This document shows positions 1 to 6,910 of a DNA stretch of 11,330 nucleotides, in pieces. Under the pieces are notes generated by a model. The model worked only from the letters and a program-made list of their open reading frames with translations. It was not told the DNA's origin and ran no database searches. The stretch lies in NCBI GenBank assembly GCA_964539825.1, contig CAZIKF010000073.1:1-11330 (forward strand), given 5' to 3'. The position numbers and the translations under genes are program-made. The first letter of the stretch is position 1. Every line of letters begins with the position of its first letter. This DNA is from CAZIKF01 sp964539825 (GTDB lineage: Bacteria; Muiribacteriota; UBA6191).

Positions 1-9
1 AAGGAAAGC

Positions 10-786
10 TCAATCGTAGATGAAACTTGTGCTCTCGACCTGTTTTTCATCGGGAAGAGGGGGATCTTGTGAGACTTCATCCTCCTCTTTGGCGGGGATT
101 TGTTCTGAAATTGCAGGGGCTTTTGGGTAATCCTTACCAGTTTCCTTTTCCACTTCTGGCTTTTCCTCTTTAGTTATTTCTTGTTTAGTTATTTCTTGTT
201 CGGGCTTTTCTTCTTCCGGAAGCTTTCTTAGCTCTACCGTGAAGGAAGGGGTTTGGCTCATGACAAGGGTGTGATTTTGACTCTCATATCCAGCCTTATG
301 AAATTTAATGGAGCAAACCTGGTCCGGACGAGCGTACAGGGTCATCTCATCCTGGTTCATGTTGTTGTAGGAAATCGCACAGTCAGAAGCTTTCAAATAA
401 GCCCAGCGTGGAGAGATAGCAATTCGAATCGAAATCAGATCCTTAATCATCTCGTGAGCATGCCCGGCGAACTGGGCATTTTCTCCATTAACCCTTAAGT
501 ACTCTGTGGCCTTCTTATAACAACCCGTGAATTTCCCTACTTCGCAAAGGGAATAAGCATAATGGAAATAAAAATCAGGGGGCTTGGAAACTACATCTCT
601 ACCATGTTTATTCAAGAGGGAATCATACTTCCCCAGGGCTCTGGCTACGCCCTTCCAATGCCTGTGTTTGATCATCTTTTCAGCTTTACGAAGGAAAAAC
701 TTTGCCTGAAACTCAGGGGTAAGGGTCATGGACTGAGCCAGATGAACATCAACAAACAAAAAACAGAGCAAGATGAAGAATCTCAT
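10..786 (-). CDS. Secreted protein with PEGA-like segment and charged tail
   Basis: Not a recognised named gene. The protein (258 aa from the chosen start) opens with a signal peptide, MRFFILLCFLFVDVHLAQS, so it is probably exported. Residues about 20-120 are helical and contain a segment resembling a tetratricopeptide repeat, with two Cys (CEVGKFTGC). Residues about 125-190 end in a stretch (KFHKAGYESQNHTLVMSQT) that resembles the PEGA surface-domain pattern of a Gly-Tyr turn followed by beta strands. The C-terminal 65 residues are rich in Glu, Lys and Pro, look disordered, and include two tandem QEITK units. An upstream in-frame ATG at 804 exists, but the one at 786 has a Shine-Dalgarno 7 nt before it and puts the signal peptide at the N-terminus. 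The gene is back to back with the symporter. A role in the periplasm or at the cell surface is inferred only. Confidence 0.7.
   Translation of the reverse strand: MRFFILLCFLFVDVHLAQSMTLTPEFQAKFFLRKAEKMIKHRHWKGVARALGKYDSLLNKHGRDVVSKPPDFYFHYAYSLCEVGKFTGCYKKATEYLRVNGENAQFAGHAHEMIKDLISIRIAISPRWAYLKASDCAISYNNMNQDEMTLYARPDQVCSIKFHKAGYESQNHTLVMSQTPSFTVELRKLPEEEKPEQEITKQEITKEEKPEVEKETGKDYPKAPAISEQIPAKEEDEVSQDPPLPDEKQVESTSFIYD
169..198. repeat. Perfect 15-bp tandem duplication (2 copies)
   Basis: The unit TTTAGTTATTTCTTG occurs twice with no gap (169-183 and 184-198). It lies inside the C-terminal tail of the leftmost gene and encodes QEITK twice on the minus strand. Because the unit is a multiple of three, copy-number change by slippage would lengthen or shorten the tail without a frameshift. 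Confidence 0.9.
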
Positions 787-793
787 CGGAAAA

Positions 794-801
794 TCACCTT
801 T
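794..801 (-). promoter_or_regulatory. Shine-Dalgarno that fixes the start of the leftmost gene
   Basis: On the minus strand the sequence reads AAAGGTGA, 7 nt before the ATG at 786. The longer reading from the ATG at 804 would place this site inside the coding region and leave that ATG without a clear ribosome binding site, so the shorter protein is preferred. Confidence 0.65.
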
Positions 802-830
802 CAAACATTCTCAAAACCAGAGTGTGCACC

Positions 831-861
831 ATTATATACTGAAATTTAAGTTTTTTGTCCG
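831..861 (-). promoter_or_regulatory. Probable sigma-70 promoter for the leftmost gene
   Basis: The minus strand reads CGGACA (856-861, four of six matches to the -35 consensus), then a 17-nt AT-rich spacer, then TATATA. A perfect TATAAT overlaps this (831-836) but would give a 19-nt spacer. Transcription would start near 824 and give a leader of about 35-40 nt before the ATG at 786. Called by eye only. Confidence 0.5.
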
Positions 862-870
862 GCTCTGAGT

Positions 871-930
871 CCAAACCAACCTTTTTTATGCCCAAACGCA
901 TTTGGTTTGTCCTGATTCCCGGCCAAACCA
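871..930. promoter_or_regulatory. Cluster of CCAAAC-type repeats, candidate operator region
   Basis: CCAAACCA occurs at 871-878 and 923-930, and CCAAACGC at 892-899. An inverted copy, TGGTTTG, lies at 903-909. The 892-905 stretch is itself a perfect inverted repeat, CCAAA-CGCA-TTTGG. The three same-strand copies start 21 and 31 bp apart, close to two and three helical turns, so a protein could meet them on one DNA face. The cluster lies between the two divergent genes and upstream of the symporter promoter candidate. That it is a regulator site is inferred. Confidence 0.4.
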
Positions 931-949
931 TGAATCTGTTGATTCCTTT

Positions 950-966
950 GCTCATCTGCGATGAGC
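950..966. promoter_or_regulatory. Perfect 7-bp inverted repeat upstream of the symporter gene
   Basis: GCTCATC-TGC-GATGAGC is a perfect inverted repeat with a 3-nt centre, followed on the plus strand by TTATTTT. It could be an operator half-site pair or a small attenuator hairpin for a plus-strand transcript begun farther left. It lies just upstream of the candidate -10 box of the symporter gene. The sequence does not say which role is right. Confidence 0.3.
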
Positions 967-972
967 TTATTT

Positions 973-999
973 TGGTCATGATCCCACAACAGGTATACT
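973..999 (+). promoter_or_regulatory. Weak candidate promoter for the symporter gene
   Basis: TATACT (994-999) matches five of six bases of the -10 consensus. The best upstream partner is TGGTCA (973-978, four of six) with a short 15-nt spacer. TTGGTC one base to the left would give 16 nt but only three matches. A poor -35 would fit a promoter that needs an activator, in line with the repeat cluster upstream. Confidence 0.3.
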
Positions 1000-1062
1000 G
1001 TTTACCCTTGAGTATCGGTAACTTGAAGCCAATCAGGTTGCTATAGAAACGGTAGGGTTTTG

Positions 1063-2727
1063 ATGAATTTTCTCGACTGGTCAATCATGGTCTTGTACCT
1101 GGGTGGAATGATAGGGCTCTCCTACCAGCTTGGTAAAAAACAAACCGACGCGAATAGCTATTACCTCGGCGGGAACAATCTTAGCTGGTGGTCTATCGGC
1201 ATTTCCACCATGGCCACCCAGTGTTCAACAAACAGCTTACTAGGTGCACCTGCCTTTATTCTCACCACCGGGATGCTCTGGATGCAGTACGAGTTCGCGG
1301 TTCCCCTTGCCATGATTCCGATCATGATCTTTCTCCTGCCTTTTTACCGAAAGCTTAATTTGGTGTCCGTGTATGAGTACCTGGAAATGCGCTTTGGCGT
1401 TGGGACCAGAACTCTATTATCCATTGTCTTTCAATTCTTGAGGGCCTTTGGAACCGGGGTGACCGTTTACGGAATTTCCATTGTTCTACAGGAAATTCTG
1501 GGCATCGACTTCGTCTATTGCGTGCTTGTCCTGGGGGTCGTAACCATTATTTACGATTTATTGGGAGGTATGGAAGCTGTAGTGCTCTCCGACGTCATAC
1601 AGATGGGTATTCTCTACCTGGGAATCCTGCTCTGCCTTATCTACAGTCTCAGCGCGGTCGGTGGAGTTTCAGCCGCCTTTGAACTTTTCCCTCAAACAGG
1701 GGAAACCCTGAAGAATTTTTTCCCTGATCTTAACCTCTCTTTTGAAGGACTTAAGGCCATCGATTTTTCCGGGCATGGTTTCGGGGACGGTAAAACATTT
1801 ACCTTCCTTCCAATGTTTTTTGGAGGTCTGTTTCTTTATATATCCTATTATGGATGCGACCAAACCCAGGTACAAAGAGAGCTATCCTCAAAAAACTGTG
1901 ATGACACCAACCTATCCTTGTTTCTTAACGGGCTACTACGCTTCCCGCTAGTTCTAACCTATTGCCTCCTTGGAGTTTGTATCGGGGCCTACATCGTAAA
2001 AAACCCCCATTTCCTGAATTCCCTCGTAGAGGGATCAGGCGAACCCAATTTCAATCTGGCTGTACCCAGGTTCATTCTCCAAAACCTTCCTCACGGAGTC
2101 ATTGGAATCATGATGGTCTCGCTTTTTTCAGCTGCAATGTCTTCGCTCGACTCGACCATCAATTCACTTTCCGCGACGACTACCAGGGACCTTTATGAGC
2201 GCTTTCTTTGTCCCCAGGGAATGGATGGTCCCACCCAGTTAAAGGTCTCCAGAATCTTTACTGTTTTCTGGGGAGTAGTATGTGTGGCCTTTTCCTTCTT
2301 TGTTGGTGGAATTTCTCCCTCCATCATTGAATCAGTAAATAAGGTGGGCTCACTGGGGAACGGCCCCATTCTGGCACTCTTCGTCCTGGGAATCCTGACG
2401 CGGTTTGTTCATGGTACCGGTGCGGTATGTGGACTCCTGGGAGGTTTTGCGTTTAATGCCTATTTATGGATCAATGAACCTCAAGTTTCATGGCTCTGGT
2501 GGAATGTAACCGGCTTTGTCGTAGCGGTGGGAATTAGCCTTTTAGTCTCAGCGCTCATACCCTCACAGCGCCGGAAACCTGAAAGCCTGGATGGGTTGGT
2601 TTTTGAGAGTGGAACTGAGGATGAATTCCACTACGAACGAAATTGGCCCAGGTATCATGCGGTACTATTGGGTTACACGGTATTAATGATAACTGCGTGC
2701 TGGTTGTGGACTTCCTCTTTTAACTAG
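1063..2727 (+). CDS. Sodium:solute symporter (SSS family)
   Basis: An integral membrane transporter of the SSS/SGLT family, which couples sodium entry to uptake of a sugar, amino acid or organic acid. The sequence shows the family layout: an N-terminal helix (DWSIMVLYLGGMIGLSYQ), the polar YYLGGNNLSWWSIGISTMAT stretch after helix 1 (residues about 34-53), a long run of hydrophobic helices, and the family signature SSLDSTINSLSATTTRDLYE near residues 359-378, where Ser/Thr residues form the second sodium site in characterised members. A charged linker near residue 510 precedes a last helix, as in long members of the family. The 554-aa length is normal. A TTG at 1060 precedes the chosen ATG; the ribosome binding site is weak in either case. 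The substrate cannot be told from sequence, and no catabolic gene lies beside it. Confidence 0.93.
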   Translation: MNFLDWSIMVLYLGGMIGLSYQLGKKQTDANSYYLGGNNLSWWSIGISTMATQCSTNSLLGAPAFILTTGMLWMQYEFAVPLAMIPIMIFLLPFYRKLNLVSVYEYLEMRFGVGTRTLLSIVFQFLRAFGTGVTVYGISIVLQEILGIDFVYCVLVLGVVTIIYDLLGGMEAVVLSDVIQMGILYLGILLCLIYSLSAVGGVSAAFELFPQTGETLKNFFPDLNLSFEGLKAIDFSGHGFGDGKTFTFLPMFFGGLFLYISYYGCDQTQVQRELSSKNCDDTNLSLFLNGLLRFPLVLTYCLLGVCIGAYIVKNPHFLNSLVEGSGEPNFNLAVPRFILQNLPHGVIGIMMVSLFSAAMSSLDSTINSLSATTTRDLYERFLCPQGMDGPTQLKVSRIFTVFWGVVCVAFSFFVGGISPSIIESVNKVGSLGNGPILALFVLGILTRFVHGTGAVCGLLGGFAFNAYLWINEPQVSWLWWNVTGFVVAVGISLLVSALIPSQRRKPESLDGLVFESGTEDEFHYERNWPRYHAVLLGYTVLMITACWLWTSSFN

Positions 2728-2733
2728 TGACAA

Positions 2734-3978
2734 TCAAGGCTGAAACAGATCGGCCAACGGCTTAGATAGGAGTTTTTGCGAATTTACCCCTAGCTCTTCA
2801 AGAAAGACCTTTAAGGGACCAGTCCAGACCCCTTCAAAGGCATCGACGTCGCTGACTGGATAATCTAACCCAAGGGAATGAAACAATTCTGACAGGGTAG
2901 TGCGGTGTAGGTCTCTGCACAGTACATATCCTCCCGGCTCTGTATAGGCAAGGTATCCACGCATTTCTAATAATTCCAGTAACTCATGAACTTCTCCGGG
3001 AGAAGCACTCATAGATTTTAGGATTTTTTGCTCTTTGAGCTTGGTACCTTCACTCGCATTTTCGTAAAAAAGTTCCAATATGCTCAGCGATAGTGAGAGA
3101 CGATAAGTGGGCGAGAATGTGGTTTCTGACTGGACCTGAGTCCCCTCAGGACTGCTTAGCAAATCCCTCTCTGGAAGTGTAGCCACAACTTCTGCACCCA
3201 ATAGAGCGGCTCCCCATGATAGATACAGCCACAACAAGAAGATGGGTAAAGTTGCCAATGTCCCATACAAGACTTCGTAAAAAGGAAAATGAGTAACATA
3301 CAATCCAAATCCAGTCTTTAAAATTTCAAAAAGCATCGTCGCAAAAGCTGCTCCGATCATTGAATAACGCCACCGAATCGGAGAATTCGGGACAAGGACG
3401 TACATGAGAAAAAAGGCCAGCCATTCCATAAATACAGGTAAAAACACAAGGTACGCAGAACTCACACCCGCAGCCCAACTTGCATCCAATAATTTGACTC
3501 CCGCGAAGAGATAGCTTGATACAGACAGGCTGACACCCAGTAGCAGCGGCCCCATGGTCAATGTTGTCCAAAAGGCCACCAGGTTTTGCACGGGAGTTCT
3601 TCCCTGTCTCCATTTCCAAATTTTTTGGAAACAAACCTGAATCTCCAGAAGGAGAAGAATGGAAGTGATGGCCAAAGCACTGACACCAAACAACGTGGAA
3701 TGACTGGCGTTCTTTACAAAGCCTCGGACGTAGACTCGAATCGTCTCTCCTGCGGCCGGTACAAATGAATTGAAGACTAAAGTCTCGATTCTCTCAGCCA
3801 TTCCTTCAAAAGCTGGAAAAGCACTGAGAATAGCAAAGGCTATGGCCAGGATCGGAGTCAGTGCCAAAAGGGAAGTAAAGCTCAAGCTTGCGGCGGCTTC
3901 CAGACAACCATCTTGGTGGAATCGACGCAAGACTGCTTTAATATATTGAGTGGTTCGAGATAATTTCACCCTTTTCAT
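2734..3978 (-). CDS. YihY/BrkB-family membrane protein with winged-helix-like C-terminus
   Basis: A member of the YihY/UPF0761 family, long mislabelled as ribonuclease BN and of unclear biochemical role. The family start is visible as RRFHQDGCLEAAASLSF followed by SLLALTPILAIAFAILSAFP (residues about 18-55), then about six membrane helices including SAYLVFLPVFMEWLAFFLMY and the family-typical LYLSWGAALLGAEV near residues 247-261. After the membrane part, residues about 295-370 form a soluble region with a winged-helix-like pattern (LKEQKILKSM, EVHELLELLEMRGYL, GGYVLCRDL). A TTG at 4038 would add 20 residues; I chose the ATG at 3978 because the family starts close to it. Neither start has a good ribosome binding site. 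The gene converges on the symporter with 6 nt between stops and no visible terminator. Confidence 0.85.
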   Translation of the reverse strand: MKRVKLSRTTQYIKAVLRRFHQDGCLEAAASLSFTSLLALTPILAIAFAILSAFPAFEGMAERIETLVFNSFVPAAGETIRVYVRGFVKNASHSTLFGVSALAITSILLLLEIQVCFQKIWKWRQGRTPVQNLVAFWTTLTMGPLLLGVSLSVSSYLFAGVKLLDASWAAGVSSAYLVFLPVFMEWLAFFLMYVLVPNSPIRWRYSMIGAAFATMLFEILKTGFGLYVTHFPFYEVLYGTLATLPIFLLWLYLSWGAALLGAEVVATLPERDLLSSPEGTQVQSETTFSPTYRLSLSLSILELFYENASEGTKLKEQKILKSMSASPGEVHELLELLEMRGYLAYTEPGGYVLCRDLHRTTLSELFHSLGLDYPVSDVDAFEGVWTGPLKVFLEELGVNSQKLLSKPLADLFQP

Positions 3979-4041
3979 ATTACTATGAGCTGACTTCAGG
4001 TTCGTAATTTCAAGTATTCGAAGCCTAATAAAATTCAACTG

Positions 4042-4608
4042 ATGGAAGGAAAAGAACTCTCCCGATTGGGCAGTGCCAGGGTAGGTCTACTCAATATTTC
4101 CTACCCTTTCGCGAAGTTGCGGGTTTCCCGGGAGCTCGTAAAACTTAGTACCCTACTAGGAATCTATGAACTTAGCGCCTTTCAGGTAATTGAACTATAT
4201 CCCATCCGATTTCTCGGAATTCATGGAATTCGGATCCTTCATCGGAAGTCTACCTACCCCGCTTTTCTTACCTTTTTTTACTTTGGATCTCGAGAAAAGT
4301 TTTTTCAGGAACTGGAGGCTACCGAGTTTCAGTCCCGCGGCATTGGTTTGCCGGTACAGATTAGAAAACAGGAGCAACCGCTTAGACCCTCCTTTCTATT
4401 GCTGTCTTTTTCAGGATTTTGGCTCCTTCTTCTGACAGGAGGAATTCCCCTATTTCTGGTGAGTATCATAGCCTGGAGTTCTTCTTTACACAGTATCGTA
4501 CCCATTCAAAAATTTGGCCTGAAACGCAGGCGCCATATCGATGAGGTCAGACACTGGTTACGACTTGTGTTTTACGTGAGTTTGGCGATGCTTATAGCCC
4601 TACTCTAA
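4042..4608 (+). CDS. Small membrane protein with probable PH/GRAM-like domain
   Basis: A 188-aa protein without a recognised name. Residues about 11-96 alternate short hydrophobic strands (RVGLLNISYPFAKLRVS, ELVKLSTLLGIYEL, FQVIELYPIRF, HGIRILHRK, PAFLTFFYFG) and end in an amphipathic helix (SREKFFQELEATEF). This strand-then-helix order is typical of bacterial PH-like or GRAM-like domains. A hydrophobic block at 117-147, broken by GGIP, and a C-terminal helix at 172-188 would anchor it in the inner membrane. Basic residues (KRRR, 161-164) lie between them. The gene diverges from yihY with about 63 nt between and ends 7 nt before the aroA stop on the other strand. No Shine-Dalgarno precedes the ATG, so a later start such as the TTG at 4066 is possible. 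The fold call is by pattern only. Confidence 0.6.
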   Translation: MEGKELSRLGSARVGLLNISYPFAKLRVSRELVKLSTLLGIYELSAFQVIELYPIRFLGIHGIRILHRKSTYPAFLTFFYFGSREKFFQELEATEFQSRGIGLPVQIRKQEQPLRPSFLLLSFSGFWLLLLTGGIPLFLVSIIAWSSSLHSIVPIQKFGLKRRRHIDEVRHWLRLVFYVSLAMLIALL

Positions 4609-4615
4609 GCAGGTA

Positions 4616-5869
4616 CTAATCTTCAAGCAGTGCAAGGAGAAGTGAAGAAAATTCGGGACAAGACACGCCAATACACTCTTCATCATCGATTTCCACACTA
4701 GACTCAGCAACGAGGGAAGCAACCGTCATAGCCATGGCTATACGGTGATCTCCAAAAGAAGACACTTTTCCGCCTTTGAAAGTACAAGGACCGAGAATAC
4801 GAAACCCGGTGGGCGTCACACGACACATGGCACCCAGGGTATTTAGATTCACTGCAATAGAGTTTATCCGGTCTGATTCCTTAAACCTTAACTCCTCTGC
4901 CCCGACGATTTCTGACTCCCCCTCTGAAAGAGCTGCCAACACTGCCAATAGGGGAATTTCATCAATGAGATCCACCACTTCTTCTTCGGTTATTGTAAAA
5001 GCCTCCAACTCGCGGACACCTCGTACTCTAAGATCACCTCTGATTTCATGGTTAATCTCTTCTTCCATCAGGATATCTACGTTGGATCCCATTCGTTCCA
5101 GAACTCTCAGGAATCCAAGCCTTCTCTTATTCAATAGAATGTTTCGGATCATAATCTCAGAATCTTCCAGGATGGTTGCCATGGCGATGAAAACCGCTGC
5201 TGTAGAAAAATCTCCTGGAAGATTGTACTCGAAGGGTTCTATTGGACCTCTGAGCTTCTGAATACTGATTTTATTACCCTGTACCTTTACTGGAAGACCC
5301 AGAGCCTGAAACATACGTTCAGTATGGTCCCTTGTATGAAAAGGATCAGTAACTACCGTGGCCCCGTCTGCCCCTAATCCGGCCAGAAGGAGAGCTGACT
5401 TTACCTGTGCACTCGCGATGGGCAGCTGATACTTAATCCCGTTGAGTTCCAGAGGATCAATTCGCAGGGGAAGTTTCTCATCCTTTGCTTCCAGAAACGC
5501 CCCCATGTGGCGAAGCGGATCTATGATCCTACCCATGGGTCTATTGCTGAGTGATTCATCTCCGCTCAGTGTTGCCTGGATGCCTTGCCCACAAAGAAAT
5601 CCTGTAAGCAAACGTGCCGCCGTACCTGAATTTCCACAATTCAAGATACCTTCTGGATTTGAGAGTTCAGCCCCATCAATACGGTATCCCCATGGTTCCT
5701 CAATTACAGAAACTCCACATTGGGATAGACAATTTGCGGTCGATCGAGCATCTCGTCCTGAACAAGGATTGTAAATTTTACTAGCACCCTTGGCCAGGGT
5801 TGCCAGGATCAAAGCCCTATGAGTTAGAGATTTATCACCCGGAAGCGATAGAAAGCCGTCTAGCTTCAT
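4616..5869 (-). CDS. aroA: 3-phosphoshikimate 1-carboxyvinyltransferase (EPSP synthase)
   Basis: Joins shikimate-3-phosphate and phosphoenolpyruvate to make EPSP, step six of the shikimate pathway, in the cytoplasm. All main active-site motifs are present: PGDKSLTHRA (Lys13), NCGNSGTAARL, GDESLSNRPMGR, IASAQVKSALLLAG, RDHTERM, PGDFSTAA, LIDEIPLLAV with the catalytic Asp, LRFKESDRI and FGDHRIAMAM. The SAQVK and RDHTE motifs are those of class II EPSP synthases, the group that often tolerates glyphosate; tolerance here is inferred. The length of 417 aa is normal. The C-terminal SCPEF replaces the usual SFPxF. The start overlaps the end of aroF by 35 nt, which suggests translational coupling, and its own ribosome binding site is weak (AGG, about 11 nt upstream). 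It is the last gene of the trpC-like/aroF/aroA operon. Confidence 0.97.
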   Translation of the reverse strand: MKLDGFLSLPGDKSLTHRALILATLAKGASKIYNPCSGRDARSTANCLSQCGVSVIEEPWGYRIDGAELSNPEGILNCGNSGTAARLLTGFLCGQGIQATLSGDESLSNRPMGRIIDPLRHMGAFLEAKDEKLPLRIDPLELNGIKYQLPIASAQVKSALLLAGLGADGATVVTDPFHTRDHTERMFQALGLPVKVQGNKISIQKLRGPIEPFEYNLPGDFSTAAVFIAMATILEDSEIMIRNILLNKRRLGFLRVLERMGSNVDILMEEEINHEIRGDLRVRGVRELEAFTITEEEVVDLIDEIPLLAVLAALSEGESEIVGAEELRFKESDRINSIAVNLNTLGAMCRVTPTGFRILGPCTFKGGKVSSFGDHRIAMAMTVASLVAESSVEIDDEECIGVSCPEFSSLLLALLED

Positions 5870-6893
5870 GGATTGGTTGACCTAGTTCTCTTCCAAGTGC
5901 GGAGGCTACCCCGCCACATAGTTTTAAAAGGGTTCTGAATTCATCGGGAAGCAGTGCTTGTGGACCATCACAAAGTGCCTCATCAGGCCGATCATGCACG
6001 TCTACGATTAATCCGTCGCACCCTGCTCCAACACCAGCCAGAGCATGGGGTAGTACCATGGTTCTATTTCCGCTCGAATGACTGGGGTCCACAATGATGG
6101 GAAGATGGCTGACCTGTTTAATAGCCGGAATGATGCTTACATCCAAAGTGTTACGTGCATGGGAGTTAAATGTACGAATGCCCCGCTCACACAAGACTAC
6201 ATCCTGGCACCCATTAAGCAATAAATACTCGGCTGACATCAGAGTCTCGTCCAGGGTGGCCCCCATTCCTCTTTTGAGTAAAACCGGCTTACCCTGGTTA
6301 GCTACGGCCTTAAGCAGCATGAAGTTCTGCATATTGCGGGTGCCCACCTGAAGCATATCCGCATATTGTGCCACGAGCGAGGCTGTCTCCGTAGTCACAA
6401 CTTCTGTAACAACAGGAAGTCCGGTCAAGTCCCGGGCTTTTCCCAGAATTTCAAGCCCTCTCTCACCCAAACCCTGAAATGAATAGGGAGAGGTCCTGGG
6501 CTTATACGCGCCTCCGCGGAGCATTTGAGCACCACAATCCGCTACCTGTGTAGCAATCCTAAGTGTAGATTCCTCCGATTCGACCGCACAGGGGCCCCCA
6601 ATGATGACTACATTCCCATCACCAAAGCTGACTGAACCTACTCGAACCACTGTGTTTTCAGGTTTGACTTCTCTACTGGCAAGTTTGTATGGGAGTGTTA
6701 CGGGGACAACCCTGGCAACTCCCGGTAGTAATTCAATTCTGGCAATATCATCCGAGCCCCTCTCTCCAGTGACCGCGATACATGTCCTTGAATCTCCATG
6801 AACCTGGTGAGCGATATGACCTAGTTTTTGAATTTTTCTGGTCACACTCTCGATCTGATCTCGAGTGGCCGAATTTTGCATGATGACAAACAT
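5835..6893 (-). CDS. aroF: DAHP synthase (3-deoxy-7-phosphoheptulonate synthase), TM0343 type
   Basis: Condenses phosphoenolpyruvate with erythrose-4-phosphate to DAHP, the first shikimate step and usual point of feedback control. Residues 1-70 match the N-terminal ferredoxin-like regulatory domain of the AroA-I-beta enzymes (MFVIMQNSATRDQIESV). The barrel follows with GGPCAVES (Cys102), LRGGAYKPRTSPYSFQG, QVGTRNMQNF, VLLKRGM, LCERGIRTF, RNTLD and VDPSHSSG (His272). By my count the numbering matches the Thermotoga maritima enzyme, whose metal ligands I recall as Cys102, His272, Glu298 and Asp309. Here 298 is Asp (LIVDVH instead of VEVH) and 309 is Asp. The usual GAR of the substrate loop is GTR. 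The N-terminal domain suggests feedback inhibition by an aromatic amino acid, but which one cannot be read. The start lies 17 nt after the trpC-like stop. Confidence 0.96.
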   Translation of the reverse strand: MFVIMQNSATRDQIESVTRKIQKLGHIAHQVHGDSRTCIAVTGERGSDDIARIELLPGVARVVPVTLPYKLASREVKPENTVVRVGSVSFGDGNVVIIGGPCAVESEESTLRIATQVADCGAQMLRGGAYKPRTSPYSFQGLGERGLEILGKARDLTGLPVVTEVVTTETASLVAQYADMLQVGTRNMQNFMLLKAVANQGKPVLLKRGMGATLDETLMSAEYLLLNGCQDVVLCERGIRTFNSHARNTLDVSIIPAIKQVSHLPIIVDPSHSSGNRTMVLPHALAGVGAGCDGLIVDVHDRPDEALCDGPQALLPDEFRTLLKLCGGVASALGRELGQPIHEARRLSIASG

Positions 6894-6910
6894 GGGTTCT
6901 GTTTCCGAAT

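Noticed and set aside
794..1084. Minus-strand open frame of 96 aa across the symporter promoter region
   Set aside because: No ribosome binding site, overlaps the symporter start and the promoter and repeat cluster, and the product has no domain-like pattern.
2728..2733. A terminator between the convergent symporter and yihY genes
   Set aside because: The gap is only 6 nt and no hairpin with a T run is visible on either side; the transcripts probably overlap.
4776..5261. Plus-strand open frame of 161 aa opposite aroA
   Set aside because: Ser/Arg-rich composition typical of the antisense of a well-coded gene; aroA motifs on the other strand are unambiguous.
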